NCBI GenBank assembly: GCA_037043015.1
Contig: CM073321.1
Coordinates: 21,325,001 to 21,389,000, forward strand
Length of the DNA: 64,000 nt
Reading direction: 5' to 3'
From: Bryum argenteum
Taxonomy: Eukaryota > Streptophyta > Bryopsida > Bryales > Bryaceae
Position numbers and translations under genes: made by a program. Shown here in pieces: positions 34,743 through 44,639 of this stretch (positions are counted from its first letter, which is position 1; every line of letters starts with the position of its first letter). A model generated the notes under the pieces. It ran no database searches. It was given only the letters and a program-made list of their open reading frames with translations, and was not told where the DNA came from.

Positions 34743-37700
34743 TGAGCAGAGAGTGAAGGGCTTGCTCGCCCACTTCTTCAAGCCAAGGGCACCGGTGGAT
34801 CAAAACGATGATGGCGCTGATACCTTGAACCTTGATTGCTACGAATTCAAAGACGCAACCAAGGTCAAAACCTGGACAGCGCTTTGGGCTGCGCACACAC
34901 CAAACCTTCCGGTCGGTGTAAGCTACCAGGGTCCCCTGACTGATCATATGACAATCGATGTCGACACGAAAATCACCGAGCTTGATTGCGAGTCGCCGGA
35001 GGTGATCAAGATCATTTGCTCTTCTCCAGGGTCGACCCCTTACAATTTCATCCTAGCCATCAACACAGTAGCGACGCCCTTCAATGCTGTAGCAATGGTC
35101 GAGAGTTTAAGGGCATCACATTTCGACGAAGTCAAATCCACTCTCAGAGCTGAAATCCTTGAAGGGAAGTGGAGGTCGAAGAACGATGGACCGCTCAAAG
35201 CTAAAGCTCTGTCCTTCAAGCTCAGGAACGTCGTCAACTCCATCATTCAGGCATCGGTTGCAGCAAAAGCAAAGCAAGTAGCTCAGCGACCTCTCTTCGA
35301 GCGTTCAGGCCTTACCGGGACAGGGAGTCCCATAGATAGCAGGACCACCACACGAGTCCAGCCATCAACCCCCAGGGTAACATCCACAGGAGGGAATAGT
35401 TCTGGAACCCCTGGATTGTCATCGCCTCAAAAGAGACGGTCAAGGAAGATAGTTGATGACGCGAGGAAACGCAACAAGCTCGTATCAGAAGAAGACTTAG
35501 CAAACGGTATCAACGACGCCGTCTCGGAGATCCCTATGATTCTCGACAATGTAGAAGACATTGACTACACTAACTGCAATGTCATATACCAGAAATTCTT
35601 CACGGACTGCCAAGACGCATTCGTCTTTGAAAATAATCCCCAGCGGAAATTGGAGATTGACACCATGAAGATGAAGGAAGCACCAGCGTCGTGGACAATC
35701 CGAGCCTTCGAGAAGAAGGGGCAAACCAGCCTCCTGAACTACCTCATCAATTTGCCGGACCGGTCACACAAGCAGACTCTGTGCGTCATGCCCGACTTGA
35801 AGGTCAAGCCCAAGGACGAACGGGATATGACGGACTGCGAATTCTACATCATTAACGGCCAAAGACAAATCGTCGCCTTGCGTCGAAGGAGATGATTCAG
35901 AAAGACACCGTCCCCGAGCCTATTAAGAAGGACTTCCGAACTTGGAATGCGTACATAGTCTGGACTAAAGATGTGGACAAGCTGCGAAAAATTTCAGCTT
36001 TTTATAACAGAGTGAATCACTTCGCTCAGTTTAAGCCGACGTGGGCAACAAATATCCTTGCTGCTCGGAAAGTGTGGGTAGAGTTCGGGTGTCCTCCACC
36101 AAAACGCGATGCAACTGGGGTGGCAGGGCTTCGAATCAAGCCAAAGCGAGCTGCAAGCCAAGCAATCGCTTACGATGTAAGCCTTTTTGAACCACTGCGT
36201 CAATGTTTAGCTCGATTCGAGCTAAACTGCAGATGCAGTACTGTTTAGCTCGATTCGAGCTAAACTGCAATGCATTATAGTTTAGCTCGATTCGAGCTAA
36301 ACTGAACATGTTGTATTCTGAACGAGGATCCCTTTGGTTTAGCTCGATTCGAGCTAAAATGTAAGGCCGCTTTCGAATCTAACTCTAATTACCTGTACTC
36401 GATTTTGCAGAAATTCTTCGCGGCTGTAAGCGAGAGGTTCTCAATGATCGACGTTGTCAATCATCAAAGGGAACTAAACAAGAAGGGCGGCAAGAAATTG
36501 CTTACCCTTACAAACGAGATCAAGATCATCACTGCACCAGAGAACCTGTATAAGCTCTGGGAATCTGTGATTACATGTGCCGCCCAAGGAGACCTCGTCG
36601 ACCCCGAGTCCATGGACGGATCCAAGTTCAAGATCTTCCGGACAGAGATACAACTCTCAATCGAGAGTTTTTTAAATTCCTTGGCAACCTCTCCGAGAGG
36701 GACCACGAGAAGCTCTGCAGGCACATCTTGAACGAGTCAGGGCCATCGAGGACCCTGAAATACCCGAAGGTTGTTCTCAAGCAACCTAAGTCTCATCTCG
36801 AGGACTGCTACGTTTGGAAGGATTACGTAGAAGGATTGAAGCGCAAAGCTATTGACCAGCTCCAGCTTCACAAGATCGATCCTACGCTCGATATTTTCAA
36901 GGGCGACGAACTTGACGTTCAGGCGTGGAAGAAATTTAAGAAGGACTACCACGTCACAAAAGCGTAAAAGCGAGTGCTTCTCGAGTGGGGTGTTCCGGAG
37001 TCATACTATGCCAACGAGAAGGCGACTATGCACCGGAATAGCAGCTGCGAGGTTCTCTCGCCATACGCCAAAGAGTTCTTCCGCGTATTCCTTGAAGTCC
37101 GAAAGAAATTCCAACCTACGAGTGGAATTGCTCATACTCGGTTCTTCCAAAGGGAGAACCCGATGAAGCTTCATGACTGGGAAGCAGGTTCCTGGAGTAA
37201 AGAAGGCGAGGACATCAATTTCGGGATCATCGACTTCAGACTCGTTCCTGGAGCTGCTGGAGAGGCGAAATCTACTATCGAGAATCCGTTCTTTGAGATT
37301 TTCATGAACGTTCTCGGAGGACAAGATAGGCCTTCTCTCAAGGCTGTTCCTGTCTGGCTGTTCATATGTGGGGATGAGAAGGACCTTAAGTCAAGGTTCT
37401 CCGAAGCTGCGGTGATTTCAGAACTGCAGAAGAAACTTGAGGAAGAGCAAGCCGCGATTGTCAGAATGGCTGATGAGTTTCGCGCTCGCGACGCTCAGCG
37501 CGAACAGGAGGCTAACAAAAGACACCTGGATATAATGGATATGTTTAGTAGAGCACTAGGTGGCTTAAATCCATCTGCACTTCCTCCTCCTCCTCCTCTG
37601 CCTCCTGCAATTGCAGTGCCTAGTACTCAAAGTTTAGATGCAGGTACCTTCCATGGGGGGCAACGCCATCTTCCTGACACTGCACCTCCAGCCACTGCTA

Positions 37701-37798
37701 TCGTGGAGCCAGCAGCGCATCCACCTACGTCAATTCCGCAGAATACTGACTCTGAGGCTGAGGTGCAAGAGAATACCACAGGTCCCACTTCTTCTTAG
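34743..37798 (+). pseudogene. unrecognised protein with possible ParB/sulfiredoxin-type motif, disrupted
   Basis: The coding exon starts after acceptor GATGAATGCAG (34742) and reads EQRVKGLLAHFFKPRAP. A Ser/Thr/Pro-rich basic linker (SSPQKRRSRKIVDDARKR) precedes a conserved-looking domain with FYIINGQRQIVAL, WNAYIVWTKDVDKLRKISAFYN and KPTWATNILAARK. The I-N-G-Q-x-x-x-x-A pattern followed by an S-x-x-N segment recalls ParB/Srx or DGQHR-type domains, a tentative match. An intron (donor GAT|GTAAGC near 36177, acceptor TTTTGCAG at 36410) carries four palindromes. The second exon ends in a coiled coil (ELQKKLEEEQAAIVRMADEF), a PPPPPLPP run and stop at 37796. Lesions: a frameshift near 35885 (producing a chance ATGA overlap), another at T6 near 36670, and TAA at 36965-36967. 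Confidence 0.5.
36205..36369. repeat. four palindromes inside an intron
   Basis: Four full copies with T at the centre on plus start at 36205, 36243, 36280 and 36347. Three are spaced 37-38 bases apart and the fourth 67. They are confined to a 233-base intron whose donor GTAAGC and acceptor TTTTGCAG are clear. The three spacers are unrelated to those in the large arrays. Confidence 0.93.
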
Positions 37799-38034
37799 AT
37801 AATGGGTATATTGTATAGTTATTGAGTTGTAAAAACCGGTAGAACACTTTTTTTGATACAAACTCTCAAACATTTTTTTGTAATTAATACAGGCGTTACC
37901 ACGTTCATTTTAGCTCGACTCGAGCTAAATTGCCCATAAGCCACATAGGCAGTCTGTTCGGATTCACACTCCTCCTTCCACCACACTTCATTGTGTTTGC
38001 CTGATTTCAATGACCTTGTATTGCGTTGAACAGA
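37799..38034 (+). other. gap or intron with one palindrome
   Basis: Between the stop of the upstream gene and the first FCP1-like exon there is one isolated palindrome (37909-37929). The segment ends in an acceptor-like TTGCGTTGAACAG. The two coding blocks could belong to one transcript, because this stretch resembles the palindrome-bearing intron at 36.2 kb, but the TAG at 37796 argues for separate genes. Confidence 0.55.
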
Positions 38035-39170
38035 TGTAGAGGATGAGCATGAAGATATCGATACTCCGGTCATGGAAGATGTATTTGTTGATCTTGTTCG
38101 CCATGACTCGCATCCTCCCGAGGACACTCCCAATTACACTGAAGCATCGCTTCTCGGCAATGATCCTACATTGGGTGATGATGTAGATTGCACCCAACAG
38201 TCGCTAGGATCAATGGGCCTTCACGATGATGACGAGATGAGCAATGACGATATCCAGGTACTTTTCATCAATCCATTCTTATCTTTAGAGATCATCGAAT
38301 ATTTGTACTAGAAGATGTTGTCTTTGAATTTATTAAACCTCTCGCAGAGAAACCTCAGTAATGTTGTCCTGCTGCGACGTGCTTGCTATCCAGGTTAGGA
38401 AAGCCACGGTCTCTGAAAATTCTAGTGAAGAAATAGGTTTTATTCCAAGAGAGTCAGGCAAATCTTGGTTAAATGTTGTCATCGACCTCAATGGGATCCT
38501 CTGTTATTGTTCCCCCACATGGGAAGCTAAGGGATCCAGAAACCGTGACATCCAAGTACACTCGGCCGCGGTGCCAACTGAGGTGGGGAAGAAACTTGTG
38601 TGGGTAAGGCCCGGTTGTAAAGACTTCCTCTCCGGGTTGGCAGCGTTCGCCACTATCACGGTTTGGAGTTCTATGATGACAACAACGACTGAAGCAATTT
38701 GTGATTATCTCTTTGGTCCGATAAAAACTATTAAGCCATTATGAATTCTCGGTCAAGAAGACTGTGATAGAGTGCGCGTGCGGAATGTTGGGGGCCGAAC
38801 TTTCTTCATGAAGGAACCTGGAACCCAAAAAGATATTTTCCTTAAGACCATGTCTGCCCACCTTTTTAATAGCTATGATGGTCTATATATAGAGGCCAAT
38901 ACTCTCTTTATTGACGATAGTCCGATTAAGCACATGTTAAATCTTAGTGAGAATGTTCTTTTACTGCCTTCGTGGACTTCCAAGGTCAATAGGGCTAAAG
39001 AGGACTCCGTTTTACTAGACGAGATTTTGCCATATCTCATAGAGCTACACGAGTTCCCAGGATCACTCAAGGAGTACCGCACTTCCCATCTTTTAGGGCG
39101 ACCTATGTTTTACGATGATAGAACAACTTGTTCTATATATGCTGACATCCTAAGGGCCATGTCACATTAG
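38035..39170 (+). pseudogene. FCP1-like (HAD/NLI-interacting factor) phosphatase, one in-frame stop
   Basis: An acidic exon (38035-38257, donor CAG|GTACTT) is joined in phase to 38394-39170 (acceptor GCTATCCAG). The second exon has the FCP1 homology domain: VVIDLNGILC (motif I), WVRPGCKDFLSGLAAFATITVW (motif II region, Ser/Thr near MMTTTT) and LFIDDSPIKH (motif III acidic pair). FCP1-type enzymes remove phosphate from protein Ser/Thr residues, classically on the RNA polymerase II tail. Here the second Asp of the DxDG signature is Asn (D-L-N-G), a variant I recall in a plant HAD subfamily; it would remove the general acid. A single TGA at 38742-38744 splits an otherwise continuous frame. The stop at 39168 is followed by AT-rich DNA. 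Confidence 0.75.
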
Positions 39171-40373
39171 CAACGATTCTATTCTTCTTGTCTACTGAGT
39201 GCTGCACAGTACCCACTAAGAAGTTTACGTTCAGAGCAAGCAGAGATTACATACCCTCAACTTTCAAATGATCACCATGTTTGTAAAATGTATCCAAATT
39301 GCAAATTATGAAGTGTGAGAGTAAGGTAGTGAAGTTTTCTTTACCAATGTATGAAAAATCTCTATAAAAAGTGTAAATTGATTTGATAACTTTAGTATCT
39401 TTTAACTTACTTTTGGTATCTACCTTTAGATGTTATGAAGATCATTTCATGGTGAGGTTTGTTGGGAAAAAGAGTATTAATATCTCTCTAGTAACCTCTT
39501 TTGATGCCCTTTACATATATGTGGCTTACATTCACAAATATTGAGGTGAGTTAGTGTGAGAGACCTTGATGTTGTCTCTTATTGAAAAAGTTACATAAAC
39601 ATTCTAAAGTGTTGTGATTGCTCATGGCCTTTTCTTACTCATGAGGCTTGGATTAGCACGAAAGCGATAGTTTTGATAGCGTTCGCTACATTTCGAGCAC
39701 TTTGGTGCTAGTGTCATGGAATTTGGTTATTCCGGGTGGTAGTTATGATCACTTGAAGTTGCTTTTGTTTATCGTGACATTTACTTAGAGTACAAAAGTT
39801 CAATGTTGGGCTTCATGGGGGGTACAATTCAATGTTTTTCTAAAAAGGAATTGCATATATAGAAAGTGTATCGGAATAGCTTTCTTTAGAGATGGTTGAA
39901 GGTTTTCATTGTTTCATGCCTCAACAATAGTAGCTTCTAATAAGAGCTAAGGATAAATAGTAAATAATATGTTAAAAAGTTGTATATTAAGATAGAATTT
40001 CTAGTTTTTATTGGAATTTCTTCAAATGATGATATAGAATACTACATCATCTCTCCGATACAACTTGTAGTTGGTAATTTGGATTATTTTTGTAAACATG
40101 GCAATTGTTTGAAGATTGCGGCATGTTCTCTTGTTTCATTCCTGAACGTAAACTTGTTGGTGGGTACTGTACATCCAGTTTTGTTTTAGTTCTGTTTTTT
40201 TTCACATTGGTTTCGTTTTTCCTACATTGTAATTAACAAGTTTTGTTAACTGTATAGATCAGAGTGAAGTGTAATTAGGAGTCTAATTTTGAATATTGTA
40301 TGTTCTGAATGAGCTCAACTGACAACCGTTTATCTGTCGATTATCGTGTCAATCATTTATAATAGGTTCCGCA
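39171..40373. other. non-coding, AT-rich
   Basis: No feature is supported. It may hold the 3' UTR of the FCP1-like gene and an intron leading to the exon-like block at 40374. Confidence 0.5.
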
Positions 40374-41172
40374 GGAGGGTTGTCGTGCTTCGGTAGATTC
40401 GTTTATCAATGGGGAGGGAGTAGGGCCAACACTCCGGAGTAGAGGTCTATTAATGCGATCAATTTACGCAACGGCTCGATCAACCATGGATTTCTCCACC
40501 ATGGTCGTGGACGATGGAGTGGTAAGCATGATCCCGTGGCGACTGTCAAGTACGTGACTTGGATAAGTCGCCTTCGCCCGTGAGGTCACTTTCAGTAGGT
40601 CATAATGTTAAACAGATCAAGAATAGATGTGGGCGAACCAATCGCGTGTTGTATGACGAGGTGGACGTTACTCAAGATTTGTCACCAAAGGTTAGTTTTC
40701 TTCTCTCTTTCGAAGCATTGTTTCCGATTTATTTATGTCTGTGCTATAAAAATGGTTTTAGGTTCCTATAGTATGAAGTACAATGCTTTCGTTATGAGAG
40801 CTTATTTTAGCTCGAGTCGAGCTAACTTCGATGTCCGCGCAAGATACATGAATAGGTATGTTACACGCTTGTAATCTCCTTAATTTGCGGAATTGATATC
40901 TAAGACGGAGTTGAATTCATTATGTGCGGAAGGAAGGACCTTGAGCCCCGATCCCTCTTGGTTTCTCGACTGATGTAAAAGAAGCGACTAGGAGTCTTTC
41001 CGAAACGCGCCGCCACTCACTTCCTAAATCAAGCATCGAGGATAATCGAAGACGACGGTTGCAACGACTGCTGGATAGCCCTATGATGCAAGATAATGAT
41101 TACGGATGGACACGTCAGCGTCAACGTGCGTTCATAAAGTCTCGTATCATCGCATATGGTGGAACGCCTTAG
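40374..41172 (+). pseudogene. exon-like blocks of an unrecognised gene
   Basis: An acceptor-like GGTTCCGCAG precedes EGCRASVDSFINGEG..., and after a one-base frame change near 40530 the reading continues as DLDKSPSPVRSLSVGHNVKQ to a donor-like AAG|GTTAGT at about 40689. A further block ends RQRAFIKSRIIAYGGTP and TAG (41170-41172), reading back to about 40975 in one frame rich in Arg and Ser. One palindrome lies between the blocks (40806-40825), as it does in other introns of this region. No domain was recognised; the blocks could be 3' exons of the FCP1-like or preceding gene. Confidence 0.35.
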
Positions 41173-41722
41173 GTAGTGATAGCTGGATTACTTTTGAATA
41201 CAATGAATAAACTATGTATTAATTACTCTTTGAGTAATTTATCATATATAAAGTTCGGAGATTTCAATAATATTCTCAAACTCCCCTCTTATACTATGGC
41301 TTTTGTGTCGATTTGCACTTTTCAACAACACCTCGCATTCAATACATGTGCGAAACCCACGTTTATAGCATCTCCCTATCATATTTTGGTTATCAAGTCA
41401 TTTAAATTGTACAATTTACGCGCCAATTGTACAGCTTTTAGGCCTCATAAATCCCTTTCAATCTCCCAAAATCCTGCATATTTCCCAATATAACGAATAC
41501 GAGGTTACTACTATTCTTTGAATGTATGTTGCCACAATAGTAGGATACAAAATTCCTTTCTTATATGAGAAAAGCCGATTCGCAGTGGAATGTTGGAAAG
41601 CAAATAAACTTTCCCATGTTAAAAATTCCAAAGAGGAAAATGAGACCGCTATCCCAAGTGACATAGGGAATGTTTATAGGGGAAACAAACAACTTCATTT
41701 TCCTTGATGTAAACCATGGGTA

Positions 41723-42307
41723 TTATGCCATGTTTACTTTTTTTCCAAGAGGGAAAATTTGAGAAGCTCCTTGTGTTGGCGCCCTTTCGATGCTCCCTTC
41801 CTTCGGCGATCTTCGTTCCAGCTGCTCCTCCACTGCTCGATCCGGCTGCTCCTCCTTTGCTCGATCCGGCTGCTCCTCCGGAGCTGCAACCCTGCTGACG
41901 GCCTTCCGATTTCGTTGTCGTCTTCTTCGTTCTGCTCTCCGTTCTGATCGCCTGGCTGATTTTTCCTGTCTTCGGCGCTGCAACACCTCCTCCACTCGCC
42001 GATCCGGTTTAAGCCCGAGGAGCTTGTCAGCTACACCAAGAACAATGAGAAGTGGCTGTATGAGTAGAGTGGAGCCCTCTCTTCTTGTTACTCTCAATTT
42101 TGCTAGTTTCAGGACCATGGCTTCTTCACTTTCAAGAGCTTTCAAGTGGTGACAGAGCTTTGCCTTTTGGGTTACTACCGTACTATTCAATGGAGCAGAG
42201 TTTTTTGACCCTTGTGGGTGATTGCCAATAAAATATTCTATCGTTCTTCCAATGTTGGTCTTAAAACAATCTTCTCGAATCGTATGTTTCTTCCTGTGGA
42301 CACCCAA
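41723..42307 (-). CDS. hypothetical basic protein, 194 aa
   Basis: This is the only fairly long uninterrupted frame here. It begins MGVHRKKHTIRED at 42307 and ends at 41723. The centre is very Arg-rich (RRSERRAERRRRQRNRK), followed by a repeated EEQPDRA motif. No homology is recognised. The DNA is locally GC-rich, so the frame may be a compositional accident; no introns or promoter are evident. Confidence 0.22.
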   Translation of the reverse strand: MGVHRKKHTIREDCFKTNIGRTIEYFIGNHPQGSKNSAPLNSTVVTQKAKLCHHLKALESEEAMVLKLAKLRVTRREGSTLLIQPLLIVLGVADKLLGLKPDRRVEEVLQRRRQEKSARRSERRAERRRRQRNRKAVSRVAAPEEQPDRAKEEQPDRAVEEQLERRSPKEGSIERAPTQGASQIFPLGKKVNMA

Positions 42308-42510
42308 AACTCCTTGAAATTGAAGTGTGTATATATATACTGAAACTCCAATTCCATGACACTAAATATGTAAATTAGTATGATACACTATTTTACACGA
42401 AACAAATCATAATTTTTTTCTGTTGATTAATATTTTTATCCTTTACATCGGTGAAGTTGGAGATCCTTCAATACACTAAGGGGCGGTTCCCACACACTAA
42501 GATAGACTGT

Positions 42511-42771
42511 CCTAAAAGCGCCACCTTAAGAGATCTGACCTATTTTTAGCACTACTAAATTCAAAATAAAATTATGACCACATTGGAAATAGGTTATCGG
42601 GAGGATTGCAAAAATTTGCAACATGTAATTTGCATTTGTGAATTTTATACAAAATTCCAAAGTGCTAAGTAAGATTTGACCCAAATGCGTTATATACAAA
42701 TGAGGTACATCTGTATCTTCACAATCTACAAATGAGGACAGATCGCTTTTGGGTCTCCTGGCGCTTTTAGG
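42511..42771. mobile_element. small inverted-repeat element (MITE), 261 bp
   Basis: The left end CCTAAAAGCGCCA (42511-42523) is exactly complementary to TGGCGCTTTTAGG (42759-42771), and pairing continues imperfectly inward (GAGATCTGACC versus GGACAGATC). A diverged direct repeat (AGGGGCGGTTCCCACAC near 42479 and AAGGGTGGTTCACACC near 42784) lies outside it. The interior is AT-rich and non-coding. The superfamily is not determined. Confidence 0.6.
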
Positions 42772-43207
42772 ATTGCCTACCATAAAGGGTGGTTCACACC
42801 ATGCCCATGAGTTGAGAGGTCAAGGAAACCAATGCTCTGATTGGTGGAGAGTGAAAGTTTGGTATTTGACCTTCACAATAGTGATCAAAGTCCAAATGTG
42901 AAAGGTGCCCAAAATGTCTACATGGCATCACTTTTTGACAGTCATTCCGCCAACAGTCTGGCCTCAAGTAATCATGTTTTAATTATTTTCATGCATAATG
43001 GACTTCTCTCTCCACCTCTTGCCCAAAAATGAGAGGAATGTGGGCGGCAACCTTCGGATGGGGACAGCATAGTGAGATTTGGCTCTAAATAGGTAGATTT
43101 GTGTTGGAAATAGTAACATATGATCATAGAACTACTAAATACCAATTGACTTCATAATGTTAAAAGACCATAATTGCCACTATGATACTGTTCATGGCTA
43201 TTATTAA

Positions 43208-43568
43208 CCCTTAAAGGTCCTTGGGGTCTGAAACGGACAGCCCAAAATTGGATCACAACATCTTTTGGACTTGGGTTTCATGAATAGTGCACTTTTAAAA
43301 CTTGGGCATCATGAATGGACCAAGCAATGATGAGCTTGCAATCTTCTACAAGTGTATGTGCAACCCAACCTATATACCACAATCCTTTCAAAGCACAAAA
43401 TCACTCATACAAATTGTGATTTAAATTGTAAAATTTCACTTTTTGAATGCATCATAAGAAGGTAACTAGTTTGACATCAAAATATAAGTGAAAAATTGAG
43501 TACAATGAGAGCTCCAAGGCATATCATGTTGGAAAAAAGCCCCTCGAACTTGCTTGAGTCTTTAAGGG
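43208..43568. mobile_element. possible second piggyBac-like MITE (361 bp)
   Basis: The left end reads TTAA then CCCTTAAAGGTCC (43204 on). The right end reads GACTCTTTAAGGG then TTTAA (to 43573), whose reverse complement CCCTTAAAGACTCAAGC resembles the nested element's end CCCCTAAAAATCCAAGC. The right flank has an extra T, so TTAA duplication is imperfect; a 3 bp TTA duplication with ends ACCCTTAAAG is an alternative reading. There is no coding capacity. Confidence 0.5.
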
Positions 43569-43779
43569 TTTAAGCTTTTGTCGTCCAGTTGTTATTTTTG
43601 GAAACGCTTTGATGAACGTAGTAACAGTGGATATGAGAAGTGGTACTCATGAACTGCATGCTTTGTTGGTTCGTAGCTAGTACAGGAATTTAGGGGGAAT
43701 CCGATCACAAAGGAATCTAAATTACTTCGAGTGCTACACAACTATAAAGCCTGAGTTCGTGAAGTTCGAACGAGCAACA

Positions 43780-44340
43780 AAAGGGGAGACGGTTAGTGGG
43801 AGCTATCCAGGAAGGGTGATCTGATGAGGACACTCAAGCCCGTGATCCCTCCACTACACAGAGCGGGAAGTGAACGCTGCTCGGTTGCCCGCCTGACGTG
43901 ATGCCCTCTACTCTCACACTGCCAAGACCCATCCCTTCGGACGGATCCCAACAATGACTCCATGTTTGGAGCGGGCAGGCTCTCAACACGCCTCCGCAGG
44001 CCCTGACCTGGAGCCCCACATCCGCATCTCCCTTCCCCCGCTTGGTTTACAGGCGGCCGCTGCCCCACCCAGATGTTTGCGATTCGTCGATCAGTGCGAT
44101 TAACTCATGACTCATACCACCCGCCAATCCTTATGGGGCGTGCTCTTTGCTTTTCTATGGATAAAAACAACTCTGGACGGACGCTGCAACTTGGATGGAC
44201 AGAACTCTCCTCGTCGTCTGGGCCGGTCGCGCCCCGCCCGCCCTCGAGCACTAGCGCTATCCCCTGTGTCCACTTTGCACTTGCATGGCCTTCTGCCCTA
44301 CATCCCTGCAGGTCCCATAGTCTCTCTTTCACTGAAAATC
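43780..44340. other. GC-rich island, unrecognised
   Basis: The composition shifts sharply to GC-rich. Frames exist on both strands but none matches a family I know. It may be the promoter or 5' region of the transit-peptide-like exon that follows. Confidence 0.35.
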
Positions 44341-44356
44341 GCCTGGCGATCCTTTC

Positions 44357-44618
44357 TTGGCCATGGCGATTGCAGCAATGACAATGACTGCAACCTCTTC
44401 TCACGTCGATGTCGCTTCATCGTTGCACGCTCCACTTACGCCAAGAGTGGAAGACTCGATCACCATCATCATTTGCCCTCTCCCGCTCCACCAGGGCTAC
44501 TGCCTTCAACAACAACCACTTACTCAAACCACTGACTACCCACACCCCTCGCTGCCCGCTAGTTGTTTCCGCTTCCAACAATGACAACAACAGTAACGAT
44601 GTCGGCCATCACCGCTGA
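44357..44618 (+). pseudogene. possible chloroplast-transit-peptide exon fragment
   Basis: ATG at 44357 gives MAIAAMTMTATSSHVDVASS, rich in Ala, Ser and Thr and poor in acidic residues, as transit peptides are. After one frame change within 44410-44480, the other frame continues STRATAFNNNHLLK and PRCPLVVSASNNDNNSN, where VSA-S fits a stromal processing site. It stops at 44616-44618. No mature protein domain follows, so the identity of the gene is unknown; it could be a first exon or a truncated gene copy. Confidence 0.3.
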
Positions 44619-44639
44619 GGTGCAGGCTCCCGCCTTCCT

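Noticed and set aside
35892..35895. ATGA overlap suggesting translational coupling as in bacteria
   Set aside because: The two frames belong to one protein (INGQRQIVAL then KEMIQKD), so this is a one-base frameshift in a eukaryotic intron-containing gene.
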